Part shown: positions 40,283 to 48,796 of the stretch, in pieces
Layout of the letters: the number at the start of each line of letters is the position of its first letter
How positions within the stretch are numbered: position 1 is the stretch's first letter
Origin: Candidatus Zixiibacteriota bacterium
GTDB lineage: Bacteria; RBG-13-66-14; B26-G2; WVWN01
Reading direction: 5' to 3'
NCBI GenBank assembly: GCA_030613505.1
Contig: JAUWLW010000002.1
Location: forward strand, 49,424 to 113,423
Length of the DNA: 64,000 nucleotides
Made by a program: the position numbers and the translations under genes
Notes under the pieces: model-generated
What the model saw: the letters and a program-made list of their open reading frames with translations, nothing else
The model's database searches: none
What the model was told of the DNA's origin: nothing

Positions 40283-41605
40283 TCAGTGGCTGACCGGTTC
40301 GAGGTACGGGGCGTAGTCGAACGACGGGCTGCGCTCCGCGTCGTGGCAGCGCGTGCAAGTCTTTTCGTTTATAGGGGGCGTTTTAATAGCGGGCGATTGG
40401 GCGTGCCCTTCGCCCGGGCCGTGGCATTCCTCGCAGCCTACGTTTAAACGAGCCGGTTTTTGCCCGGCGACGAAGCCGCCGCGGAAGCCGTAGCCGGTTA
40501 CGTGGCAGCCGATGCACTCCGGGTCCGTCTCGCGGCCGGCGTCTTCGAGGGATGCGTAAGCCGCGGCGTGTGTCGTCCCGCGCCACTGTTTCTTTTGAGG
40601 GGCGTGGCACTCGGCGCACCGGCTCGAGCCCACGTAGATGAAACCGCCCGGCGGCACGTCCTCCGGCGGTTTTAGCAACTTCTTCTCGTCGACGACCTTG
40701 CGGAGCGCGGCGTAATACTTCTCGACCAGTACCTGCGTAGCCTCGTCTTTCGCCGTCTCCCTCGTAACCGGTAAGACGTGGTTTTCGGCCGCGACGACGT
40801 TAAACTCCTCGTCGAGCGTGAGCTTGAGCATGCCGACGTGGCGGTTGCGGCTTCGCGTGTAGACCATCCAGCGGCCTTTGACGTTCTCCGCTTGCGGCGT
40901 CTGGCCGCCGCGATGGCCGGCGACGACGACGTCTATCTCTTTGGGACACTTGGCGGCGAAAGCGCGCGCCTTGTCGACGTTGCCGATATGGGCGAGGCAG
41001 ATGACGACGTCGGCCTGCCGCCCGAGTTCGGACGTCGCCGCTTTGAGGTTCTTTTTATGCGGTTTAACGTCGACGCCGCGGAAATCTTTTCCGGCGACGA
41101 GCTCGGCGTTTAGGAAACCGACGACGCCGACTTTCACGCCGGCGCGGTCGACAACTTTAAAGGCCGGCGCGAACGGTTTGCCCTCCGCGACGACGTTGGA
41201 CGATATTATCGGGATGTCGTTGATTTCGACGAGGTTCTTTAAGAAATCGAGGCCGAAGTTGAAGTCATCCTCGCCCAGGTTAACGGCGTCGTAACCGAAG
41301 GCGCCGTATGCCTCGGCCGAGATTTCGCTTTTTAGGCGGTCCTGTTCGCCGACGTTGGGGCTGAGGAAGTCGCCGACGTCGACGAAGACGGCGTCGGGAT
41401 GGGCGGCGCGGATAACGTTGACGAGCGTGGCGCGCCGGGCCAGGCCGCCGTACGCCAGGAGGTTACAGCCGCAGGACTCGACTTCGGCGCCGCTGTCGCC
41501 GGTATATATAATTACTAATTCGCGGCGCCCGTTTCCTTGGGGCGAAGCCGACAAGGCGCATAGCGCCAGGCCGCAAACCAGAGCCGTTCTGAGCTGCGAA
41601 TACAT
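40283..41605 (-). CDS. 5'-nucleotidase-like metallophosphoesterase fused to a tetrahaem cytochrome c
   Basis: A 440-residue exported protein (signal peptide TALVCGLALCALSASPQG). Residues about 28-310 follow the UshA/5'-nucleotidase pattern: IIYTGDSGAEVESCGCN, GGLARRATLVNVIRAAHPDAVFVDVGDFLS, AVNLGEDDFNFG, ADVVICLAHIGN and DVVVAGHRGGQ. The usual Asp-x-His of the first motif reads Asp-Ser-Gly, so the metal site is altered. From residue 325 four CxxCH motifs (Cys330, 364, 391, 417) bind c-type haem. CAECHAPQKKQWRGTTHAAAYASL resembles cytochrome c554-type proteins. A fused role in periplasmic electron transfer is plausible. Its ATG directly abuts the stop of the upstream GHL10 gene. Confidence 0.9.
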   Translation of the reverse strand: MYSQLRTALVCGLALCALSASPQGNGRRELVIIYTGDSGAEVESCGCNLLAYGGLARRATLVNVIRAAHPDAVFVDVGDFLSPNVGEQDRLKSEISAEAYGAFGYDAVNLGEDDFNFGLDFLKNLVEINDIPIISSNVVAEGKPFAPAFKVVDRAGVKVGVVGFLNAELVAGKDFRGVDVKPHKKNLKAATSELGRQADVVICLAHIGNVDKARAFAAKCPKEIDVVVAGHRGGQTPQAENVKGRWMVYTRSRNRHVGMLKLTLDEEFNVVAAENHVLPVTRETAKDEATQVLVEKYYAALRKVVDEKKLLKPPEDVPPGGFIYVGSSRCAECHAPQKKQWRGTTHAAAYASLEDAGRETDPECIGCHVTGYGFRGGFVAGQKPARLNVGCEECHGPGEGHAQSPAIKTPPINEKTCTRCHDAERSPSFDYAPYLEPVSH

Positions 41606-43021
41606 TTAATAGCCGAGGCGCGCGAGTTTATCGCGAAGTTCGGCCGCGGCGCGGCGGTCGTCGTACGCGCCGGCGTAGACGCGGTACGTTAGGTCGGGGG
41701 CGGCCTTTATAAACACGTCGGCGTCCGCGCGCGCCGAGATCTCTTTGGCGAGCAGGTAGGCGTGGCGCCGCGGGACGCCTTGTTCGACGCGCACCGCGAA
41801 TCTCGGTTCGCCTTTTACGTAGACGGCAACGACGTCCGCCCCCGTAGCTATGGCGACTTCGCCCTTCCAGGCCATTTCGGGGGGCGCGGCCGGTTCGCGG
41901 AACAAACCTTCGCGCAGCGCCCGCGCGACGAGCGCGTCTTCTCGTAACGCGCCTTTAATGGAGAAGACCACGACGCCTTTTGCGCCGGCTTCTCGCGCCG
42001 CGCGGCCTTTCGCGACCATCTCCTCGCCGACGGCGTCGTCGAATTCGTCGGCCGCAACCTCGGGGACCATAATGCCGGCATATATATGGCGGCCGGACGC
42101 GACGCCGAAGGCGTCTTCGATTTGTTTGCCTACCACGCCGGCGTCGCGGCTGTACGCCATCGGCATTACGGCGTCTACGTAACCGCCCTCAAGCCAGGCG
42201 GTCCAATCCTGGAGGCAGTCGTTGTAGGCGGTCCCGGTTCGAGAGGCGAAGACGGCCGCGGTTAGGGAGCACGTCGGCTCGAGTTTCGCGAGGCCGTTGT
42301 AGAGGCGGTTGATGAAGGCGCTAATCTTGTGTCGCCGCCAATCCGCGAAGGCCTGCGCGTCGTCCAGCGTCTTCCCGGTTTCGGCTTGATATAACTCTAT
42401 GGCTTTGGGGTGCCGGCCGAAGGCGGGCGTGGGGTAGCGGACGTAGTCGAGGTGTAGGCCGTCGACGTCGTAGTTGGCGACGATATCGCCGAATACGTTA
42501 TACAGGTAATCCTGGACTTCGGGCAGCGCGGGCTCGAGCCACGCCATGCCGTAGCGGTCCCACGTTTCGCCGCGGCCGTTTTGGCTCAGCCACTCCGGGT
42601 GCTCGAGCGCGGGGTGCCCGGGCGGCGTGGGCGTCTTCCGGTTTAAAACGACGTACGTCGTGACCCAGGCGTGGACTTCCAGGCCGGCGCCGTGCCCTTT
42701 ATTTATTATATCTTCTAACGGGTCGAAGTCGGCCGGCCGGCCGGCGACGTGTGGAGAGCGGGGTTCCGGGTTGGTGAACCGAGCGTCGTTTTTATTGGGG
42801 ACGTAAAGCGCGTCGCCGCGATAGCGGACCTCGACGAAGAGCGCGTTGAAGTTGTGGCTCGCGGCGGCGCTCACGACTTGGCCCACGGCCGCGGGCGAGT
42901 TCATGTCCCACGGGCAAACCCACAGGCCCCGGAGTTCGTCGGCCGTTTCGGCAACGCCGGTTAGCGGCGCGACGGTGAGTAGCAATAACGTATATGGACG
43001 TAGGACCTTGGCGCGTTCCAT
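41606..43021 (-). CDS. GHL10-type glycoside hydrolase with C-terminal SPOR-like segment
   Basis: A 471-residue exported protein. ATG 43021 is used; an upstream TTG at 43057 is possible. The signal peptide is VLRPYTLLLLTVAPLTGVAETA. ELRGLWVCPWDMNSPAAVGQVVSAAASHNFNALFVEVRYRGDALY begins the TIM-barrel of the glycosyl-hydrolase-like 10 (DUF187) family. VDGLHLDYVRYP holds the usual Asp and Tyr near the active site, followed by GGYVDAVMPMAYSRD. The last 30 residues (LTYRVYAGAYDDRRAAAELRDKLARLGY) look like a SPOR peptidoglycan-binding segment. It may act on septal glycan. It is transcribed directly into the nucleotidase-cytochrome gene. Confidence 0.88.
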   Translation of the reverse strand: MERAKVLRPYTLLLLTVAPLTGVAETADELRGLWVCPWDMNSPAAVGQVVSAAASHNFNALFVEVRYRGDALYVPNKNDARFTNPEPRSPHVAGRPADFDPLEDIINKGHGAGLEVHAWVTTYVVLNRKTPTPPGHPALEHPEWLSQNGRGETWDRYGMAWLEPALPEVQDYLYNVFGDIVANYDVDGLHLDYVRYPTPAFGRHPKAIELYQAETGKTLDDAQAFADWRRHKISAFINRLYNGLAKLEPTCSLTAAVFASRTGTAYNDCLQDWTAWLEGGYVDAVMPMAYSRDAGVVGKQIEDAFGVASGRHIYAGIMVPEVAADEFDDAVGEEMVAKGRAAREAGAKGVVVFSIKGALREDALVARALREGLFREPAAPPEMAWKGEVAIATGADVVAVYVKGEPRFAVRVEQGVPRRHAYLLAKEISARADADVFIKAAPDLTYRVYAGAYDDRRAAAELRDKLARLGY

Positions 43022-43070
43022 CGAAACTATGATATGTAAAAACGCGGGCCGACGCAAACCTTTATTTATA

Positions 43071-43100
43071 TTGAGGGCGGCGTCCGACAGGTGTTATATT
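43071..43100 (+). promoter_or_regulatory. Promoter of the GT-C/TPR gene, leaderless arrangement
   Basis: TTGAGG (43071-43076), 18-nt spacer, TATATT (43095-43100). The ATG at 43107 is just 6 nt past the -10 box, so transcription would start at about the A of ATG. No Shine-Dalgarno is present. Confidence 0.45.
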
Positions 43101-43106
43101 CCGGCG

Positions 43107-45287
43107 ATGGTTGCGGAAGTTGCGGAGAAGAGTTGGACGCGCCGGGACTGGTTTATATTAGCCGCGGTCGTGGCCTGGGCCGTCGGGGTCCGGCTCCTTT
43201 TACTCGCGACGGCCGGCGACCACGCGTACTACCGGACGCCGGTGATGGATATGGCCTACCACGACGCGTGGGCGCGCCGTATCGCCGACGGCGACTTTTG
43301 GGGGAGCGAGATTTTCTTCCGGGCGCCGCTGTACCCGTATTTTTTAGGGTTATTGTATTGGTTGGGTAAAGGGTCCATCCTGTTTGCGCGCGTCGCGCAG
43401 GGTTTCGTCGGCGGCGTGAGCGCGGGGCTTTGTTTCTTGCTTGGCCGCGAGTTCTTTGACAGGCGGGTGGGCGCCGTGGCGGCGGTCGCCCTCGGTACAA
43501 TATGGATCGCGATTTTCTACGACGTGGAGTTGCTGCTTGTCGTGCTCGAGGTCCCGCTGGGGCTCGCGTTCGTGTACGCCGTCGTACGATCGGTGAAGAC
43601 CGGTAAATACCGGTGGGCGGCGGCCGCGGGTGGAGCGTTGGGGCTGGCCGCGATAACCAGGCCCAACGTCCTTGCCGTGGCGGCTTTTATCTGGCTGGCG
43701 TACGTCGCGGCCCGGGCCGGGACGCGGTTGCCCCGGCGACGAATAATCGTGTCGCTCGTGCTCTTATACGGCCTCGCCGCGGCGGTGGTGGGAGCGGTCG
43801 CGGCGCGGAACTACGCCGTCGCGCGGGAGCCGGTTCTGATATCATGCCAGGGCGGCGTCAACTTGTGGATGGGCAACAACCCCGAAGCGGACGGAATGAC
43901 GGCGATAGTCCCGGGCACCCACGGCGATTGGTGGCGGGGTTATTACGAATCGATACGGATGGCGGAGGAGGCCGCCGGTAGGCCCCTTGCCCGTTCGGAG
44001 GTGGACCGCTACTACCTGGCGCGCGTGGCCGAGTTTGCCCGCACGCAGCCGTTGACGGCGCTCAAGTTGCTTACGCAGAAAACCTATTTCTTTACGAACG
44101 CGTACGAAGTGGCGAATAATTTCGACCTCTATTACCTGAAAAAGCATTTCCGGGTGTTGAAATACGACCCCGTAAGCCTGTACGTCGTTTTACCGTTCGC
44201 CTTTTTCGGGATGATTCTGTGCGCGCGGCGATGGCGGCAATTGGCGCCGTCATATATCTACGTCGTCGTCTATTCCGCGTCGGTGATATTGTTCTTCGTG
44301 AACGCGCGGTTTCGGATGCCCGTCGTACCGTATTTTTGCGTGTTCGCCGCGGCCGCTTTCTTTTATTTTTGGGATAATTTGCGAAGGTGGCGCGGCGTAC
44401 AAATAGGTTGGCGCGTCGCGGCGCTCGCGGCGTTGTTCGTCTTCTGCGACGCGGACCCGTTCGGTATAGGCCGTCAATCGAAGTTCGAGGCGCAAGGCCA
44501 CTATTCGATGGGTACGGTGTACCTCGCGGACGGCGACCTGGACGCCGCCGAGCGCGAGTACGAGGCGGCGCTGGAGGCGAATTGGGAAATAGCCGGCATG
44601 AACACGCTAAACGACCTCGGCATCATCGCGGCGCGGCGTGGCGATATGGCGAAGGCCGAGCATTACTTCCGGCTGGCGGTAAGGGTCAAACCCGATTACA
44701 GCAAGGGGTGGAACAACATAGGCAACATCCGCGCGCAGGCCGGCGACGTCGAGGGGGCGCGCGAGTGCTACGAGCGCGCGCTGGCCGTGGAGCCGGAGGA
44801 CGGCCGGGCGTACTATTTTTACGGGAAGCTCCTGTTGCAGGAGGGCGACGTGGACGGCGCCGCGGAGAAATTCGAACGTTCCGTTCACTTCCAGCCCAAT
44901 TTGAGCGCGGCCTGGTACGAGCTGGGCAACGTTACCCGCGACGGGGGCGACCTCGAGCGTGCCCGCGACTGTTACAAGGAGGCGGCGTACTACGAGCCTA
45001 AGGCTTTGGACGTTAAGCACCGGCTGGGAGAGGTCCTCCTACGGATGGGCGATTACGCCGCCGCGGAACGGGAGTACCTTCTTATCCTCGATATCGCGGA
45101 GGACCCGCGCGCGCGGTACAACCTGGCGTGCGCGTTGGCGTGGCAAGGCCGCGGCGACGAGGCGATGGCCCATCTAAGCCGCGCCGTCGAGCTTGCGCCC
45201 GGGCGTTATAAGGAGATGGCGGCTCGAGATGAGGACCTCGCGTCGCTGCGCGGCAGGCCGGATTTCGAGCGCCTGGTAGTCCGGTAG
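43107..45287 (+). CDS. GT-C membrane glycosyltransferase with C-terminal TPR repeats
   Basis: A 726-residue protein. The start is ATG 43107; an open frame reaching back to 42846 only mirrors the opposite gene. About ten membrane helices include VMDMAYHDAWARRIADGDFWGSEIFFRAPLYPYFLGLLYW, with the acidic first-loop motif and the PLYPYFL turn typical of PMT_2 (GT39-like) enzymes. From about residue 460 five to six TPR units follow (GHYSMGTVYLADGDLDAAEREYEAALEA, SKGWNNIGNIRAQAGDVEGARECYERALAVEPED, SAAWYELGNVTRDGGDLERARDCYKEAAYYEPK). This parallels the DUF2723/TPR gene at 36362. It probably glycosylates an exported protein, with the TPRs holding the substrate. Confidence 0.88.
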   Translation: MVAEVAEKSWTRRDWFILAAVVAWAVGVRLLLLATAGDHAYYRTPVMDMAYHDAWARRIADGDFWGSEIFFRAPLYPYFLGLLYWLGKGSILFARVAQGFVGGVSAGLCFLLGREFFDRRVGAVAAVALGTIWIAIFYDVELLLVVLEVPLGLAFVYAVVRSVKTGKYRWAAAAGGALGLAAITRPNVLAVAAFIWLAYVAARAGTRLPRRRIIVSLVLLYGLAAAVVGAVAARNYAVAREPVLISCQGGVNLWMGNNPEADGMTAIVPGTHGDWWRGYYESIRMAEEAAGRPLARSEVDRYYLARVAEFARTQPLTALKLLTQKTYFFTNAYEVANNFDLYYLKKHFRVLKYDPVSLYVVLPFAFFGMILCARRWRQLAPSYIYVVVYSASVILFFVNARFRMPVVPYFCVFAAAAFFYFWDNLRRWRGVQIGWRVAALAALFVFCDADPFGIGRQSKFEAQGHYSMGTVYLADGDLDAAEREYEAALEANWEIAGMNTLNDLGIIAARRGDMAKAEHYFRLAVRVKPDYSKGWNNIGNIRAQAGDVEGARECYERALAVEPEDGRAYYFYGKLLLQEGDVDGAAEKFERSVHFQPNLSAAWYELGNVTRDGGDLERARDCYKEAAYYEPKALDVKHRLGEVLLRMGDYAAAEREYLLILDIAEDPRARYNLACALAWQGRGDEAMAHLSRAVELAPGRYKEMAARDEDLASLRGRPDFERLVVR

Positions 45288-45346
45288 TAGTTATTGCGTC
45301 GGCAGGCCGGGCATTAGTTATAATACCCCGGTAAGAGGTGAACGTT

Positions 45347-45835
45347 ATGTTGGTATGGAACCCCGAAGTCACGATGGGCAACGTCATCCTGGCGAGTCTG
45401 TTGTTGCTGACGTTCGTCGGCCTGATTATGAATTATTTCCAAATGCGCAAGACTATAACGCAGAAGCGCGCCGAGTTCCTGATAACGCTGGCGAGGGATT
45501 ACCTCCTGGACCCGGACTTGATTGAATTGTATTACGAGATAGACTACGAGAAGTTCGAGTTCGACGAGGGGATGCTGCAAACCGACCGGGAGAAGAAGCT
45601 GGACAAACTGCTCTATGTCTACGAGAACATCGCTCGGATGTACGTTATGGACAACATCAATAAGAACGACATCAAATACTTCGCGTACCGCTTCATCCGG
45701 GTCTACCAGAACCCGGAAGTGAAGAAGTACGTCGCGTTCTTAAACGAGTGGTATGGGAAGAAGCTGTCGGTCAAGCCATTCGAGGCGTTCCAGAAGGTCG
45801 GGCCGATACTCGAGAGGGAATTCCGGCGCCGATAA
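45347..45835 (+). CDS. Small membrane-anchored helical protein (DUF4760-like)
   Basis: A 162-residue protein with one N-terminal membrane helix (TMGNVILASLLLLTFVGLIMNYF) and a charged helical cytoplasmic part: KTITQKRAEFLITLARDYLLDPDLIELYYEIDYEKFEF, KKLDKLLYVYENIARMYVMDNINKNDIKYFAYRFIRVYQNPEVKKYVAFLNEWY. From memory this resembles the DUF4760 type. ATG 45347 has an AGAGGTG box 6 nt upstream, better than GTG 45338. TATAAT at 45319-45324 may be its -10 box, with a poorly spaced TTGCGT upstream. A strong terminator follows. Confidence 0.82.
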   Translation: MLVWNPEVTMGNVILASLLLLTFVGLIMNYFQMRKTITQKRAEFLITLARDYLLDPDLIELYYEIDYEKFEFDEGMLQTDREKKLDKLLYVYENIARMYVMDNINKNDIKYFAYRFIRVYQNPEVKKYVAFLNEWYGKKLSVKPFEAFQKVGPILEREFRRR

Positions 45836-45851
45836 GGGCGTTATTGATTTA

Positions 45852-45886
45852 GGAAAAAACCGCCGGCTGGGCCGGCGGCTTTTTCC
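45852..45886. terminator. Bidirectional terminator
   Basis: CCGCCGGC (45860-45867) pairs with GCCGGCGG (45871-45878). The stem is extended by an A run on the left and a T run on the right, so it serves both convergent genes. Confidence 0.88.
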
Positions 45887-45905
45887 TATTTATTTTCCGT
45901 ATTAA

Positions 45906-47009
45906 TTATACCAGCGCCCGGGCGCCCTCGAGGACCTGGTTCAACAGCGACGACGTACTCGTGAAGTAGCCGCCGCCGAGGCAGGCTATCACTATCACGA
46001 TTAATACGATGACGATTATCGCGACGACGACCGCGATTATCACCTTCGTTTTACTTACGGGCTTCTTGCCGGTCACCGCTCCCGTCACGCCGTCCATGAC
46101 GCAGTTGTACGGCTTGGCCTTGTACGTGTACGTGAGCCACCAGAAGGGGTGGTACGAGAGGCGCGCGGTGAGGTTGGAGAGCTGCGTACTACAAGACTCG
46201 AGGCGCTCCACCTCGCCGTCGCAGGCCTTGCGCTCGAGCGCCTCCACCTTCATATTGGCGCGTCGTTTGGCCTCCGCGGCGTCGAAGGCCGCGCGTTCGA
46301 CGGGAAAGTCGTCCTCGCGGACGGCGCGGCCGTACGGCTCGGCCCCCTCGTCGCGCGTGAAGTTGCCCGGGTCGCCGGCCAGCTTGTCGAGGTCGTCCTG
46401 GGACAGGCCGCTCGAGGCCGCCAACCCCACGCGGTAGTGGCCTACGTGGGTCCCGGAGGTGCTGTGCCATTCTTTGTACGGTTCATCCTCCTGATACGTT
46501 GAGCGCGCGCCCTGGGCGTTAGTGCGCGTCTTCGTTACGGTGCGGTATCTGGTGGTGCTGTTCCGGCCCGTCCACGCCGAGGTCGCGTCGCAGTTGCAGA
46601 CGTACAGCGGCACGTATTTGGCGGTTACTTTCGTTACGGTCGCTGCGGTGTCGGCGTCGCCGGCGGTGAAGACTCCCTTATCGAGCCATTCGTTCAAGTG
46701 CTCCAACATGTTGCTCTGGAAGATTTTAAACGTCGTAATATATTCCGGAACTTCGGCCTTCTCGGCCGCCGGCGCCGCCGCGGCCGGCAGAAGGTACGAC
46801 GCGCCGCAATATTGACACACGGCCTCCGCCATCCCGGGCCGTAGGTCTATCTTGCCGCCGCACCCGGCGCACTTCAGGCTGATGAGTTTTTCGGCGGCCT
46901 CGACCGCGAACACCTCGGCGCCGCAGCTCGCGCACTTGACGGCTTTTCCCGCGTTGGCGTCGGTGTAGGTTATGGCGGCCTCGCATTTAGGGCATTTGAT
47001 CTCGGGCAT
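45906..47009 (-). CDS. Zinc-ribbon protein with C-terminal membrane helix
   Basis: A 367-residue protein. Three zinc-ribbon-like Cys pairs occur in the first 75 residues (IKCPKCEAAI, VKCASCGAEVF with LKCAGCGGKIDL, and VCQYCGASYLL). A middle domain follows with FQSNMLEHLNEWLDKGVFTAGDADTAATVTKVTAKYVPLYVCNCDATSAWTGRN and RTVTKTRTNAQGARSTYQ. A hydrophobic segment near the C-terminus (KVIIAVVVAIIVIVLIVIVIACLGGG) anchors it. Similar proteins occur in many bacteria, often mislabelled as primosomal or replication factors; their function is unknown. GGAGGT precedes ATG 47009. It is monocistronic. Confidence 0.82.
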   Translation of the reverse strand: MPEIKCPKCEAAITYTDANAGKAVKCASCGAEVFAVEAAEKLISLKCAGCGGKIDLRPGMAEAVCQYCGASYLLPAAAAPAAEKAEVPEYITTFKIFQSNMLEHLNEWLDKGVFTAGDADTAATVTKVTAKYVPLYVCNCDATSAWTGRNSTTRYRTVTKTRTNAQGARSTYQEDEPYKEWHSTSGTHVGHYRVGLAASSGLSQDDLDKLAGDPGNFTRDEGAEPYGRAVREDDFPVERAAFDAAEAKRRANMKVEALERKACDGEVERLESCSTQLSNLTARLSYHPFWWLTYTYKAKPYNCVMDGVTGAVTGKKPVSKTKVIIAVVVAIIVIVLIVIVIACLGGGYFTSTSSLLNQVLEGARALV

Positions 47010-47116
47010 GGTGCTACCTCCTTTTGGCGTTGGCGCCGAAAATTATCATAACGGCGGCGTTAAGTCAAAACGAAAAAGGTCGCTAACAGGACAGCAGCGG
47101 TTTTTTAAAAATTATA

Positions 47117-47145
47117 TTGACTGTGGAAGGTGCGTATATTACTAA
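47117..47145 (+). promoter_or_regulatory. Candidate promoter of the octahaem cytochrome gene
   Basis: TTGACT (47117-47122), 17-nt spacer, TACTAA (47140-47145). It would give a leader of about 110 nt before ATG 47264, in which no riboswitch was recognised. Confidence 0.4.
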
Positions 47146-47263
47146 AAGCATAGACAATATTACTAAGAAAGACGGGTGCTCGCAATATTTCGTTCGGGGT
47201 TTCGAAGCGTACGAATTCGGGCCTTTGAAAATCCAGTTAGCGTTGGTATCTTAAGGAGGCTCC

Positions 47264-48613
47264 ATGGCCTTTAAATTGAAAAATATAACGGCCGCCGCGT
47301 CGGCGGTGGCGTTCGTCGCCGGCGTAGTAATATTCGGCTTTATGGAACGGGCGCAGGCGGAGGAGGCGGGAGAAGCTGCGGCCCCGCGGGTTGACGCGAC
47401 TACTAAAAAGTGTATCGATTGCCATCTGGAACAAAAGATAGCCGTTGATTGGATACGCCAGTGGTCGTTGTCGAGGCACGGAGCGAAAGGCGTAGGTTGC
47501 CCCGCTTGCCACCGCGCCCAGCCGACGGACGCCGACAAATGGGAACACGAGGGTTTCCTGTTGACCCACGTACCGACGCCGCGCGACTGCGCGAAGTGCC
47601 ACAAGCGGGAAGGCCGCGAGTTCGAGGAGTCGCACCACGCCAAAGCCGCGCAGTTCATCGGTTCGCTGGATAACTTCCTCGGCGAAGTCGTCGAGGGAAG
47701 CCCGGCGGCCAACCTGGGATGCAAACAGTGCCACGGCTCTACCGTCGAACTCGAAGAGAAGGGCATCCCTGTCGCCGGCACGTGGCCGAACACAGGCATC
47801 GGACGCATAAACCCGGACGGCTCCCGGGGTGCTTGTACCGCATGCCATACCAGGCACATATTTAGTAGACGGCAGGCCCGCGAGCCGGCTACTTGCGGCC
47901 GCTGCCACATGGGCCCCGACCATCCCCAGCTCGAGATCTACGAGGAGTCCAAGCACGGCATCAACTTCGCGGCCTATCGCGGCGAGATGGCTTTGGATGC
48001 CGACGAGTGGATCGTCGGCGAGACTTATACCGCCGCGCCCACGTGCGCTACCTGCCACATGAGCGCTACGTCGACCGTTGGGGTTACCCACGACGTCGGC
48101 GCGCGCATCGCTTGGACCTTGCGGCCCGTCGTCTCCAAGCGTTTAGAAGATTGGGAGACGAAGCGCGCGGCGATGAAGAATGTCTGTTTTGAATGCCACG
48201 GGAAGACCTGGGTCGATAACTATTTCCTGATGTACGAAGACGCGATAGCGTTGTACAACGACAAATTCGGCCGCCCCGCCGCCGGGATTATGACGGCCCT
48301 CAAGGAGCGAGGCGCGATAACGGCGACGCCGTTCGACGACAAGATCGAGTGGACGTTCTTCGAGCTATGGCACCACGAGGGACGGCGCGCGCGCATGGGC
48401 GCCTCGATGATGGGGCCCGATTTCACGCAGTGGCACGGCTTCTACGAGGTCGCGAACCATTTCTACAACAAGTTTATACCCGAAGCAGAGGCGTTGAGCC
48501 CCGGCGTCGCCGCCACGGTCCTCGATATGCCCGAGCATAGATGGCGCAAAGGCCTGACTTCTGAAGAGATACAGGAAATGCTGGACTTCTATGATAAGCG
48601 ATATGGTGAATGA
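47264..48613 (+). CDS. Octahaem cytochrome c of the hydroxylamine oxidoreductase (HAO) family
   Basis: A 449-residue periplasmic or membrane-anchored protein. A hydrophobic N-terminus (AASAVAFVAGVVIFGFMERAQA) is followed by eight CxxCH motifs at Cys50, 79, 109, 153, 191, 211, 261 and 308. CHMSATSTVGVTHDVGARIAWTLRPVVS and FFELWHHEGRRARMGASMMGPDFTQWHGFYEVANHFYNKFIPEAEAL are characteristic of HAO homologues. In ammonia oxidisers HAO oxidises hydroxylamine; many heterotrophs carry reductive relatives acting on nitrite or hydroxylamine. Whether the cross-linking Tyr of true HAO is present needs an alignment. AAGGAGG precedes the ATG. No quinol-oxidising partner cytochrome is adjacent, and a terminator follows the gene. 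Confidence 0.93.
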   Translation: MAFKLKNITAAASAVAFVAGVVIFGFMERAQAEEAGEAAAPRVDATTKKCIDCHLEQKIAVDWIRQWSLSRHGAKGVGCPACHRAQPTDADKWEHEGFLLTHVPTPRDCAKCHKREGREFEESHHAKAAQFIGSLDNFLGEVVEGSPAANLGCKQCHGSTVELEEKGIPVAGTWPNTGIGRINPDGSRGACTACHTRHIFSRRQAREPATCGRCHMGPDHPQLEIYEESKHGINFAAYRGEMALDADEWIVGETYTAAPTCATCHMSATSTVGVTHDVGARIAWTLRPVVSKRLEDWETKRAAMKNVCFECHGKTWVDNYFLMYEDAIALYNDKFGRPAAGIMTALKERGAITATPFDDKIEWTFFELWHHEGRRARMGASMMGPDFTQWHGFYEVANHFYNKFIPEAEALSPGVAATVLDMPEHRWRKGLTSEEIQEMLDFYDKRYGE

Positions 48614-48641
48614 CGCGCGACCGCGATTTTTGAAGGTAACA

Positions 48642-48672
48642 AAACCGCGCCGCGAGGCGCGGTTTGATTTTC
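48642..48672 (+). terminator. Terminator after the octahaem cytochrome
   Basis: AAACCGCGCC (48642-48651) pairs with GGCGCGGTTT (48656-48665) around a GCGA loop and is followed by GATTTTCC. Confidence 0.75.
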
Positions 48673-48796
48673 CGAGGGTGGCGTTCCATAAGAGAAGCTT
48701 TTTTCGCGTCCGAGGCCGTGGTATAATAGCTTTGGAAACATGCTTGAGAACGTTCGAAACTATGAAGGGTAGTTTGAAGTAAGAGGAGGAGGTTGC

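Noticed and set aside
40283..41605. Plain SoxB or UshA annotation
   Set aside because: The first metal motif lacks His and the C-terminal half is a haem domain, so neither name is justified.
42846..43106. Open frame extending the GT-C/TPR gene upstream by 87 codons
   Set aside because: It lies wholly opposite the start of the GHL10-like gene, has shadow-like composition, and ATG 43107 directly precedes the first membrane helix.
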